A stretch of 64,000 nt of DNA. Source: Pseudoselenomonas ruminantium (GTDB taxonomy: Bacteria > Bacillota > Negativicutes > Selenomonadales > Selenomonadaceae). Location of the stretch: the NCBI RefSeq assembly GCF_900113715.1, contig NZ_FOQK01000020.1, positions 1 to 64,000 on the forward strand, written 5' to 3'. The position numbers were made by a program, and so were the translations under genes. The first letter of the stretch is position 1. Each line of letters begins with the position of its first letter. Of this stretch, positions 1 to 6,880 are shown piece by piece. Below the pieces are notes generated by a model. The model searched no databases, was not told the DNA's origin, and saw only the letters and a list, made by a program, of their open reading frames with translations.

Positions 1-252
1 GCCAAAATTGAACAGGCCGGTATGACACAAAGCATGTCCCGTGTAGCACATTGCCTAGACAATGGCCCCATGGAAGGCTTCTGGGGTATCTTGAAGCGCG
101 AGATGTACTACAGGCGCAGATTTACTTCTCGGCAAGAGTTGGTTGAGTCAATTGAGGAATATATAAGATATTACACTTATGACAGACCACAGCGTCATTT
201 AGGCATACGAACCCCAAGTGAGTACCACGAAAAACTGGTTGGAGCTGCATGA
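1..252 (+). CDS. IS3-family transposase (OrfB), C-terminal 83 residues
   Basis: The reading frame is open from base 1, so this is the 3' end of a longer gene cut by the window edge. The visible part is the end of an rve/DDE integrase domain: the DNGPMEGFWGILKREM segment carries the conserved aromatic and basic residues around the final catalytic Glu, followed by the typical ending with YYTYDRPQRHLG and TPSEYHEKL. It would catalyse strand transfer for the element. It is unrelated in detail to the second IS3 element at 27220-28434, so the two are different IS3-family members. Whether the whole gene is intact cannot be judged here. Confidence 0.85.
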   Translation, partial: AKIEQAGMTQSMSRVAHCLDNGPMEGFWGILKREMYYRRRFTSRQELVESIEEYIRYYTYDRPQRHLGIRTPSEYHEKLVGAA

Positions 253-257
253 AAAAA

Positions 258-282
258 GCTGCTCGCATTAGTTGCGAGCAGC
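258..282. terminator. Hairpin terminator between IS end and LUD gene
   Basis: A perfect 10-bp stem (GCTGCTCGCA / TGCGAGCAGC) with a 5-nt loop lies directly after the transposase stop codon. The T-run is best when read on the minus strand (GCAGC followed by six T), so it can end transcripts coming from the LUD gene as well as those leaving the transposase. Confidence 0.7.
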
Positions 283-376
283 AATGAATATTTTTATTTT
301 TTTACCTGTCCACTTGACGGGGAGCACACCAATTTCATTGCTAATGGGCTTTTTCAGTTACTATATTATCTTGTTG

Positions 377-1006
377 TCAAAAGCCGAGATCGTCGTTGAC
401 GAGGATAACCTGTATGCGGCCCTTGTGCAGCGAATAGCGCGTTATGAGGAACTGGCAGCAGATGGTGTCCGGGCTCTTGCAATCAAAGCAGGCGCCGGTC
501 TTGGCACAGGGCGTATCGAGGCCAAAGCGCTGGGCATTGATGGGCGCTGCCACGTTGCGGGCACGCTTCATCGCCCCGTCGAGGTCGCCGCAGACCTTGT
601 TGAGGCCGACGATGAAGAGAACTTTCTTCGGGCCTTGGGCGATGGCCGATACGCGGTTGGCATTGCCATCGATATTGACGAGCACGCCATCTTTGGTCAT
701 CGCATTGGTGCTCGTCAGGAATACATCGGCATCGTAGGCCAGCAGCATCGCCTGCCGGCGGTCCTCGAATTTATCGCGGTCGATAAAGTTGTAGTTTCCC
801 GCCTCCAGAGCCGCTGGCAGGCCGATTTCATGCACGCTCATGCCGCCGCCCATCGTGACGGTGCTGCCCGCAGGAATAAGCTCCAGGGCAATTTTCAGCG
901 CTTCTTCTTTGCTCGCGGCATAAAAGCCTTCCATGTTGCGCGACTGCAGCCCCTTGATTACCGTCTGCGCGAGCAGTTCGTTGCGTTTTACGATGTTCTC
1001 ATTCAT
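377..1006 (-). CDS. LUD-domain protein (LutC/YkgG-like, DUF162)
   Basis: A 209-residue protein of the LUD superfamily, whose better-known members LutB and LutC belong to the iron-sulfur lactate oxidation complex. Short stand-alone versions like this are annotated as lactate utilization proteins but their substrate is not established. Visible family signatures are the glycine-rich TVTMGGGMSVHEIG stretch near residue 50, the NANRVSAI segment, and a C-terminal Cys cluster (PCAKTGACFDCKSPD) before the ending VNDDLGF. The start at 1006 is chosen because GGAGGAG sits just upstream; an in-frame start 9 codons earlier lacks such a site. It follows the methyltransferase gene by 23 bp, probably in one transcript. 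No lutA or lutB partner is present. Confidence 0.8.
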   Translation of the reverse strand: MNENIVKRNELLAQTVIKGLQSRNMEGFYAASKEEALKIALELIPAGSTVTMGGGMSVHEIGLPAALEAGNYNFIDRDKFEDRRQAMLLAYDADVFLTSTNAMTKDGVLVNIDGNANRVSAIAQGPKKVLFIVGLNKVCGDLDGAMKRARNVAAPINAQRFGLDTPCAKTGACFDCKSPDTICCQFLITRYSLHKGRIQVILVNDDLGF

Positions 1007-1029
1007 TGGCTCTCCTCCATTTGCTTTCG

Positions 1030-1641
1030 TCAAAAACTATCATCCGGGCAGGAAAACTGATAGACGAGCACTTCCTCGCGCCCATCCGATTCCTTGAACA
1101 AATCCCCGCAGAAAATCTCCGCCAGCAGGGACAGCCTGCTCTCAGCTGCCAGATACTGGCGGTAAAAAACGGAAGGATAATAGAAAAACAGCAGCATTTC
1201 CCGCGGCGTTTGCTGATAAGACGCCTGCAGATGATCCATAACGACGCGCAGGATTTCCACCGAGAACGGATTGAAGAAAAACACGCGGTCAACAGCTGCG
1301 GGCACAGCGTATTCCGTGGCATCGACAAGCGTCAGGCTCACCCTGCCACCCGCTACGGCATTGGCCTTGTTCTGCACCGCCCGCGCGTAGAGGCGCTCGT
1401 TGTACTCGATGCCAATGGAGCGGCACTTGGTCTGATAGGCCAGGAAGAAATCCACGCGTCCCTTGCCGCAGCCATAGTCCAAAAGCGTATTGCGCTTGGA
1501 AAAATAGCCGCTGCCAGCGAGCCGCTCCAATACGCAGTAATCGGTGGGCTCATAAGGATAGCGCGTCAAATCGGCTATGCTGTCGTCCCTGCCGGTCGTA
1601 CGGATATGCAGGATATTGTCCCATTCGTTTTCTTCAGTCAT
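1030..1641 (-). CDS. Class I SAM-dependent methyltransferase, target unknown
   Basis: A 203-residue protein with the Rossmann-type SAM-binding motif I LLDYGCGKGRVD near residue 55 and an acidic residue after the next strand (GIEYNERLYARAV). An FFNPFS segment stands where motif IV is expected, so an N-methyltransferase or small-molecule methyltransferase is possible. The substrate cannot be read from the sequence. It is followed after 23 bp by the LUD gene and preceded 23 bp upstream by a coiled-coil hypothetical gene, which suggests a three-gene transcript, although the products have no obvious common pathway. Confidence 0.75.
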   Translation of the reverse strand: MTEENEWDNILHIRTTGRDDSIADLTRYPYEPTDYCVLERLAGSGYFSKRNTLLDYGCGKGRVDFFLAYQTKCRSIGIEYNERLYARAVQNKANAVAGGRVSLTLVDATEYAVPAAVDRVFFFNPFSVEILRVVMDHLQASYQQTPREMLLFFYYPSVFYRQYLAAESRLSLLAEIFCGDLFKESDGREEVLVYQFSCPDDSF

Positions 1642-1664
1642 TCTCGGTCCTTTCGCCTCGCTTC

Positions 1665-2459
1665 TTATGCCTCTGCTGGCGGGATAGTCACTTCACCGGC
1701 TGCCCCGGCCAGTGGCTCATCGCCGCTAAGGTCAATCGCCAGCTCCGTCTCATAGGTTGGGTAGGCGCTAAGCGGTTTGGTAGAATAGTCCTTGGGCTCG
1801 TTTTCCTCCGCGCGCTGGCGCTCATTGGCTTCTGACAGCTTGCGGTCGCGTTCGCGCTGCTCACGGTCTTCTTTGAGCTTTTCGAGTGTCCCGGCCGATT
1901 TGGCCATATTATAAAGCTCCGGCGCCGCCTCGGCCAGTTCCTTTTCATCGGCCCCCGAAACATGACGGCCATGCATAATGCGCATCGCCGTCTGCATCAC
2001 ACGGGACTGCTGCTGCGCCGCCTTCTTCCAGCTGTCGGCGGACTGGCGGGCACTTGCAAGCTGCTCTTCCAGCATGAACTGGTTCATGACATTTTGCCGG
2101 TCTTTTTCCATTTGCCTGCCTGCGGCGAGCAGCTCCTTTTGCTGCTGCTTGTCAAGCGTCACGCGCTGTCCCTTCACCATAAGATAGCCGCGCTTTACGA
2201 TGCCTGCAATCTCGGCAGCGCTGTGAAAACGTGCCGTGAACTTGCCATTGCCGCGATCGATTACATCGCTCCAATCTTGTAAGTCAGCCGGCTCTGCCAA
2301 TTGCCGCTTTTCCTGCATGACCCGCGCCTCATCCGAAATCTCTGCCGTATCCAGCGCTACTTTATCTTTCGCTAGTGATGGTTTCTTCGCCGCAGCCGTA
2401 TAGGACGCCTTCGCGATACTGCCAGTCAGGCTGGCAGTAGAATCATTCAAAATCCGCAT
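1665..2459 (-). CDS. Hypothetical charged, coiled-coil protein
   Basis: A 264-residue cytoplasmic-looking protein with no signal peptide or membrane segment. The N-terminal 50 residues are low complexity and include DTAEISDEARVMQ, a pattern weakly reminiscent of proteins with a V-x-I-S-x-x-A-R box such as FlgM. Residues about 100-220 are rich in Glu, Lys, Arg and Gln and likely form helices or coiled coils (for example EKLKEDREQRERDRK). I do not recognise the family. GGAGGAATAAATC precedes the start. It heads the putative transcript that continues into the methyltransferase and LUD genes. Confidence 0.55.
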   Translation of the reverse strand: MRILNDSTASLTGSIAKASYTAAAKKPSLAKDKVALDTAEISDEARVMQEKRQLAEPADLQDWSDVIDRGNGKFTARFHSAAEIAGIVKRGYLMVKGQRVTLDKQQQKELLAAGRQMEKDRQNVMNQFMLEEQLASARQSADSWKKAAQQQSRVMQTAMRIMHGRHVSGADEKELAEAAPELYNMAKSAGTLEKLKEDREQRERDRKLSEANERQRAEENEPKDYSTKPLSAYPTYETELAIDLSGDEPLAGAAGEVTIPPAEA

Positions 2460-2567
2460 GATTTATTCCTCCATGAATAAAAACAAACTCGTCTATTTCA
2501 AATGTCCTCTTTCCCTATTATACCATAGCCGTTATAAGCAGCGCATGCGTAAGCAAAACTTTTCGCG

Positions 2568-2596
2568 TTGAAATCCATATCACGGTGTGCTATCCT
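2568..2596 (+). promoter_or_regulatory. Sigma-70-type promoter for the exported protein at 2672
   Basis: TTGAAA (2568-2573), a 17-bp spacer and TATCCT (2591-2596) precede the gene at 2672. A TATAAT-like -10 for the divergent gene at 2459 lies at 2517-2522 on the minus strand, with a poor -35. Confidence 0.55.
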
Positions 2597-2671
2597 TAGT
2601 ACCGAAAGATGGAACGTCAGCTTTGCAGGGATAGCGATTATCCATCTTATTTTTATACAGGAGTGATTACT

Positions 2672-3226
2672 GTGAAAGAAAACTGGATTGCGTATTTTGC
2701 CAGACCAGCAGCCGTCTGCCTGACGACTGGTGCTTTACTGCTCGGAACGACGGGCAGCGGTTCGGCCGCAGCTGCATCCGTCGGCCTGCCAAATCCCATG
2801 ATCGAATACGATAACGTCCTTGCCGCAGGCAAGGCAGCCGGCTTTACGCCGCTCTACCTGCCAGAAATCTCCGGCTACTACACGAGCAGCGTGTTCATCT
2901 ACCACAAAGACCTTGCCGATATCCGGTATACGTCAAGCACAAATCCGCAGACCAAGCTCGCCATCCGCAGTGCCAAAGCTGCCACGCAGAAAACCGCTGA
3001 CATCAGCGGCATCTACGGCGTCAAATGGGAAAAACAAAACATCGATGGCATCGAAACTGCCATCGCCAAAGTCCCCGCCCTATCCAAAGCAGAGCAGGAT
3101 GGCTATGCAGCCCACTGGTCGGTAAACGGCATGCTCTTTTCCGTAACCGCTGAGCACATCTCCCAGCCAGAATTCCTGCACCTGCTGAAAACGGGCCTTA
3201 TCGACCTTTCGCGGCACTACTATTGA
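2672..3226 (+). CDS. Hypothetical exported protein
   Basis: A 184-residue protein starting at GTG (2672), chosen because AGGAG lies 7-8 nt upstream and because this start gives a normal signal peptide: a basic beginning, a hydrophobic stretch (AVCLTTGALLLGTT) and a cleavage region rich in Ala/Ser around residue 34. The mature part has the pattern of DUF4367-like periplasmic domains, with IYHKDLADIRYTSS in the middle and the ending GMLFSVTAEHISQPEFLHLL. This match is by eye and weak. It is followed after 81 bp by another small secreted protein. Confidence 0.6.
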   Translation: MKENWIAYFARPAAVCLTTGALLLGTTGSGSAAAASVGLPNPMIEYDNVLAAGKAAGFTPLYLPEISGYYTSSVFIYHKDLADIRYTSSTNPQTKLAIRSAKAATQKTADISGIYGVKWEKQNIDGIETAIAKVPALSKAEQDGYAAHWSVNGMLFSVTAEHISQPEFLHLLKTGLIDLSRHYY

Positions 3227-3307
3227 ATAAACCGCTCAGCAACACACATCCTATAAAAATCAGCCTTAGAGTCACGTCCCAAGACTTTTCCCAAAGGAGT
3301 ACCTCTC

Positions 3308-3523
3308 ATGTTCAAAAAAATAGCATTAGCCACGCTGGCTTCTATCTGCGTATCAATAGCTACCCCCGCCCTGGCATCAGACTACCTTGGCAACCCGAAG
3401 TCGATGAAGTTCCACTACTCCAGTTGTTCCACAATAAAGCATCCGGAAAGGTTCGTCGAGTTCAGCAACCGGGATGACGCTATCGCCGCAGGCTATGTCC
3501 CATGCAAGCGGTGCAATCCGTAA
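3308..3523 (+). CDS. Small secreted protein with Ada-type metal-binding domain
   Basis: A 71-residue protein with AAAGGAG upstream and a clear signal peptide (about residues 1-23, ending PALA). The mature part is essentially one domain: SMKFHYSSCSTIKHP, then an SNRDDAIAAGY stretch, then PCKRCNP. This is the pattern of the Ada N-terminal zinc-binding fold, which is often fused to nucleases but stands alone here. The three Cys (SSC, PCK, RCN) and a His are candidate metal ligands. A paralogue lies at 26141-26350 and a fragment at 27090-27191. Role outside the cytoplasm is unknown. Confidence 0.7.
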   Translation: MFKKIALATLASICVSIATPALASDYLGNPKSMKFHYSSCSTIKHPERFVEFSNRDDAIAAGYVPCKRCNP

Positions 3524-3628
3524 AAAATAAGCCCGACCATACGGCCGGGCCTGCGCTCAGGTTGCGATCCTAAGCATTTGTGCTGTTGCTGCGCACCTCC
3601 TTCCTTCTGCAGGTATGAGGTGCGCAGC
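3524..3628 (-). ncRNA. Candidate small RNA (about 105 nt), minus strand
   Basis: On the minus strand a promoter (TTGCAT at 3660-3665, 18-bp spacer, TATAAT at 3636-3641) predicts a start near 3628, exactly where a perfect 12-bp inverted repeat begins (GCTGCGCACCTC at 3588-3599 against GAGGTGCGCAGC at 3617-3628). The transcript would end at a GCCCGGCC-GTAT-GGTCGGGC hairpin followed by TTATTTTTT. No convincing coding frame exists inside. The loop contains two GGA triplets, which would suit CsrA binding, but this is speculative. The family is not recognised. Confidence 0.45.
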
Positions 3629-3685
3629 ATGATATATTATATGATATTGCTTGAAGGAAATGCAATACCATGATATAATAAATCC

Positions 3686-3766
3686 AGCTAAGAGGTTTGT
3701 GATACTGCCAATAGAGTGTCACGTCCAATAAGAAAAAGCCTTAGGGTCGCTACCTAAGGCTTTTTC
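3686..3766 (+). ncRNA. Candidate small RNA (about 80 nt), plus strand
   Basis: A promoter reading the other way, TTGAAG (3651-3656), 17-bp spacer, TATAAT (3674-3679), predicts a transcript from about 3686 that contains a small hairpin (GTGATAC...GTGTCAC) and ends at the strong hairpin 3733-3765 with a T-run. No open reading frame of note lies inside. It diverges from the minus-strand candidate at 3524-3628, the two promoters overlapping. Confidence 0.4.
3733..3765. terminator. Bidirectional terminator, end of the pyr operon
   Basis: AAAAAGCCTTAGG pairs with CCTAAGGCTTTTT around a 7-nt loop. Both flanks give T-runs, so it terminates the minus-strand pyrB-pyrE transcript (pyrE stops at 3850) and the short plus-strand RNA. 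Confidence 0.8.
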
Positions 3767-3770
3767 TTTT

Positions 3771-3808
3771 CCCCAGCACACATATCCGCGTGCGCTGGGG
3801 ATTTTTTT
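3771..3808 (+). terminator. Second hairpin terminator, plus strand
   Basis: CCCCAGCACA pairs with TGCGCTGGGG (one mismatch) and is followed by ATTTTTTT on the plus strand. It backs up the hairpin at 3733-3765 against plus-strand read-through into the antisense of pyrE. Confidence 0.65.
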
Positions 3809-3849
3809 ATTTGCTGCTATGAAGACTAAAAATATCCAAGGAAATATCC

Positions 3850-4425
3850 TTATTTTCCCGTACTCCCGCGCTTGGTCATCGGGATGCCCTGCTTGCAGAG
3901 CGGGCATTCTTCTGGCTTATAGGTTTCGACGTTCATATGAAGGAGTGCCTCGCAGGGGACATCGCCGAAGTTAGCTTTGCCACCGCTGCGGTCGACGAGC
4001 ATGCTGACGGCTACGGGGATGCCGCCGTGGGCTTTGACGACTTCGATGACTTCTTTGATGGAGCCGCCGGTCGTTACGATATCTTCGACAATCAAGCAGC
4101 GTTCGCCTTCATGCAGCGAGAAGCCGCGGCGGAAGGTCATCTTGCCATCGACGCGCTCGGTGAAGATGGCACGCGTCCCCAATGCCTTGCCGGTCTCGTG
4201 GGCCAGCAGGATGCCGCCCGTCATCGGGCCGACAACGGTTTCGATGTTGGCATCCTTGAATTTCTCGGCCATGGCCTTGCAGAGCTTCTCGGTGTACTCC
4301 GGTTTCTGGAGTACGTTGAATTTCTCTACATAATGCGGGCTGTGCAGGCCCGAGGTCAGGACGAAATGTCCGTCCATGATGGCATGGCTCTCTACGAGCA
4401 ATTCTTTAACTTCTGCTTCTGTCAT
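3850..4425 (-). CDS. pyrE: Orotate phosphoribosyltransferase
   Basis: A 191-residue enzyme converting orotate and PRPP to OMP, the fifth step of UMP synthesis. The PRPP-binding loop LIVEDIVTTGGS is at residues 111-122 and the phosphate/flexible-loop region GPMTGGILLA at about 66-75. The C-terminus carries a CPLC pair (about 174-177), a possible zinc knuckle or redox pair not found in the E. coli enzyme. It is the last gene of the operon: its start codon directly follows the pyrF stop (4426), consistent with translational coupling, and the operon terminator lies at 3733-3765. Confidence 0.96.
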   Translation of the reverse strand: MTEAEVKELLVESHAIMDGHFVLTSGLHSPHYVEKFNVLQKPEYTEKLCKAMAEKFKDANIETVVGPMTGGILLAHETGKALGTRAIFTERVDGKMTFRRGFSLHEGERCLIVEDIVTTGGSIKEVIEVVKAHGGIPVAVSMLVDRSGGKANFGDVPCEALLHMNVETYKPEECPLCKQGIPMTKRGSTGK

Positions 4426-5142
4426 TTATCTTACACTCTCCATTTCTTTAAGGATGGCCTCGGCTGCGGCCTTGGGATCTTTCGCAGCGCGAATCGGGCG
4501 GCCGATGACGAGATGGCTGGCACCATTTTGCAAAGCCTTAGCCGGCGTTGCGATGCGGCTCTGGTCATCGACGCTTGCGCCCTCGGGCCGTACGCCCGGC
4601 GTCACGATCAGGAAATCCGGACCGCAAGCTTCGCGGATAAGCGCAGCTTCCTGCGGCGAGGCCACGACACCGTCAAGCCCCGCTTTTTTCGCCAGTTTTG
4701 CATAGCGCACGACAGCGCTCTTTATCTGCAGTTCCTGGCCGAGCCCTTCCCAGTCTTCCTGATTGATGCTCGTAAGTACCGTTACGGCAATGAGCTTCGG
4801 GCAGGGAATGCCGCGCTTGTCGGCCTCCTTGTGCAGGCGCTCCGCTGCGACCTTCATCATGGTATAGCCGCCACCAGCATGCACATTGAGCATCGTGGCA
4901 CCTAAGTCCATCAGCGAGCACAGTCCTCCAGCTACCGTGTTGGGGATATCGTGCAGTTTGAGGTCCAGGAATACATCTTTCCCCTGAGCACTGAGCCATC
5001 TTACCACGTCGCCACCGACGCTGTAGAAAAGCTCCATGCCGACTTTATAATAGGATACGCTATCTCCCAGCGTATTGACGAGCGCCTTGACATCCTCCAT
5101 CGTATGGAAATCAAGGGCTGCAATCAAACGTTCATCTGCCAT
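4426..5142 (-). CDS. pyrF: Orotidine 5'-phosphate decarboxylase
   Basis: A 238-residue TIM-barrel enzyme that decarboxylates OMP to UMP, the last step of the pathway. The catalytic charged network is visible as DLKLHDIPNTV (Asp60, Lys62, Asp65). The phosphate-binding end is VTPGVRPEG and the C-terminal GASHLVIGRPI loop. Length fits the family. It lies 32 bp after pyrD and abuts pyrE. Confidence 0.97.
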   Translation of the reverse strand: MADERLIAALDFHTMEDVKALVNTLGDSVSYYKVGMELFYSVGGDVVRWLSAQGKDVFLDLKLHDIPNTVAGGLCSLMDLGATMLNVHAGGGYTMMKVAAERLHKEADKRGIPCPKLIAVTVLTSINQEDWEGLGQELQIKSAVVRYAKLAKKAGLDGVVASPQEAALIREACGPDFLIVTPGVRPEGASVDDQSRIATPAKALQNGASHLVIGRPIRAAKDPKAAAEAILKEMESVR

Positions 5143-5174
5143 AACGTGCTCCTTTCACTTCTATCATTTCTGAA

Positions 5175-6110
5175 TCAACCAATCTGGACCTTGCCAACGA
5201 TATCCTGGATACTTTCCAGGCCGCGATCTGCCAGATAATCACTGAGTCCATCGCAGATCTTCATGGTCACGGCCGGGTCGGCAAAGTTTGCCGTACCGAC
5301 CGCCACGGCGCTGGCACCAGCCAGGAAGAACTCCACGGCATCCTCCCAGCAGGAAATGCCGCCCATGCCAATGATTGGCACCTTGACGGCGCGAGCAACC
5401 TGCCAGACCATGCGCAGAGCCACGGGCTTTATGCAGGGGCCCGAAAGGCCGCCCGTGATATTGCCCAGCGTCGGCCGCTGGGTATGGATGTTGATTTCCA
5501 TCCCCATAAGCGTATTGATGAGCGACAGGATATCGGCGCCGGCATCTTCGCAGGCTTTGGCCATCGTCACGATATCCGTGACATTGGGCGACAGCTTCAG
5601 GATGACCGGTTTCTTTGTATGTTTCTTGGCCTCGCGTACCACGGCGGCCGCCGCTTTCGGGTCCGTGCCGAAGACGATGCCGCCTTCCTTGACATTGGGG
5701 CACGAGACATTGAGCTCAATGGCGGCGACGCCTTCGACATCGAGCATCTCAGCCAGTACGCCGTATTCCTCGACGGTGCTGCCCGAGATGTTGACGATGA
5801 CGTTCATGCCATACTGGCCGATACGCGGCAGCGTATCTTTTAAGAATACCTCAACACCGGGATTTTCCAGGCCGATGCAGTTCATCATGCCCATGGGCGA
5901 CTCGGTGATGCGCACGCCATCGTTGCCGCGGCGAGGCTTCAGCGTTGTGCCTTTGACCATGACGCCGCCAAGACGCGAGAGGTCGACAAAGTCGGCAAAC
6001 TCCTCGCCAAAGCCGAAGGTACCCGAGGCTGTGAGCACAGGCGTGTTCATGGCAATGCCCGCCAGATTCGTATGCAGTTTTGCATCTTTTTCCTGCATGA
6101 CCTGACTCAT
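5175..6110 (-). CDS. pyrD: Dihydroorotate dehydrogenase B, catalytic subunit
   Basis: A 311-residue FMN enzyme of the class 1B type, which oxidises dihydroorotate to orotate and passes electrons through PyrK to NAD+. The active-site Cys is in [14 protein letters not shown] (Cys137), substrate contact residues are in [11 protein letters not shown], and the FMN phosphate loop is [14 protein letters not shown]. The gene overlaps the end of pyrK by 4 bp, which fits a stoichiometric complex. Dependence on PyrK rather than quinone is inferred from that neighbour. Confidence 0.96.
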   Translation of the reverse strand: MSQVMQEKDAKLHTNLAGIAMNTPVLTASGTFGFGEEFADFVDLSRLGGVMVKGTTLKPRRGNDGVRITESPMGMMNCIGLENPGVEVFLKDTLPRIGQYGMNVIVNISGSTVEEYGVLAEMLDVEGVAAIELNVSCPNVKEGGIVFGTDPKAAAAVVREAKKHTKKPVILKLSPNVTDIVTMAKACEDAGADILSLINTLMGMEINIHTQRPTLGNITGGLSGPCIKPVALRMVWQVARAVKVPIIGMGGISCWEDAVEFFLAGASAVAVGTANFADPAVTMKICDGLSDYLADRGLESIQDIVGKVQIG

Positions 6111-6880
6111 GCGAACACCTCCCCTGCCTCAAATACCGGGCCATCCTTGCAGACCTTCTTGCGTTTACCGTCAGTCGTATCGATGGAACAGGACAGGCAG
6201 GCCCCCAGGCCGCAGCCCATGCGTTTTTCCAGCGATACCTGACAGCGCAGTCCATGCTCCTTGGCAATTTTCGCAATGCCCTTCATCATGATTTCGGGGC
6301 CGCAAACGACTACAAGGTCATAGTCTTTCTTTTCCAAGAGCTCGGGCAGAAGCGTCGTGGTAAAGCCCTTCGTGCCAAGACTGCCATCATCGGTGGTACA
6401 AAAGATTTCCTGTACCTTGCCCGTGAATAAATCCTGCCAGAAAAGCTCCCCGGCGGTCTTTCCTCCCATGAGCACATCGGCTTTGCCCTGCATGGCAGCT
6501 GCATAAAAGAGCACTGGGGAAAGTCCCATGCCACCACCCACAATCAGTGGTTTTTTCGCTGCAGTATCAAAGCCATGACCAAGAGGTCCAAGAACATTTA
6601 TGGTATCGCCGGCTTTTAGCTCCGATATGGCCTTCGTGCCCTTGCCCACCACGCGGTAGATAAAGGCCACGGTGCCCTTGTCCTTATCGGCAGCGGCAAT
6701 GCCGACCGGGCGGCGCAGCAGGCAGCTGCCATTTAAAATGCGCAGCTGCACAAACTGACCAGCCTCGGCAAGCTCAGCCACTTCGGGGGCCTTTACGACC
6801 AGCTGGAATACCTGGTCGTAAAGCTCCCGCTGGCTTACGATACGAAAGTCAACCGTTACTTTTTTCTTAGGCAAGGCCAT
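6107..6880 (-). CDS. pyrK: Dihydroorotate dehydrogenase B, electron-transfer subunit
   Basis: A 257-residue flavo-iron-sulfur subunit that takes electrons from PyrD to NAD+. It has an FAD-binding RRPVGIA motif near residue 55, a nucleotide-binding GGGMGLSPV segment, and a C-terminal [2Fe-2S] cluster set CGLGACLSC with a fourth Cys in KVCKDGPVF. The start at 6880 (MALPKKKV) is chosen because GGTGGTG precedes it; it overlaps the end of carB by 14 nt. A longer in-frame start 18 codons upstream would lie deeper in carB and gives an unlikely leader. Confidence 0.94.
   Translation of the reverse strand: MALPKKKVTVDFRIVSQRELYDQVFQLVVKAPEVAELAEAGQFVQLRILNGSCLLRRPVGIAAADKDKGTVAFIYRVVGKGTKAISELKAGDTINVLGPLGHGFDTAAKKPLIVGGGMGLSPVLFYAAAMQGKADVLMGGKTAGELFWQDLFTGKVQEIFCTTDDGSLGTKGFTTTLLPELLEKKDYDLVVVCGPEIMMKGIAKIAKEHGLRCQVSLEKRMGCGLGACLSCSIDTTDGKRKKVCKDGPVFEAGEVFA

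Larger units (their letters stand above)
1..331 (+). mobile_element. IS3-family insertion sequence, right-hand end only
   Basis: The window opens inside an IS3-type element: the end of its transposase gene is followed by a hairpin and then a segment (about 307-331) containing CTTGACGGGGAGCAC and ending in CA, as expected for the terminal inverted repeat of this family (TG...CA ends). The left end and the rest of the transposase lie outside the window, so exact limits and any target duplication cannot be confirmed. The adjoining LUD gene (377-1006) has a normal-looking C-terminus and appears not to be interrupted. Confidence 0.6.
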
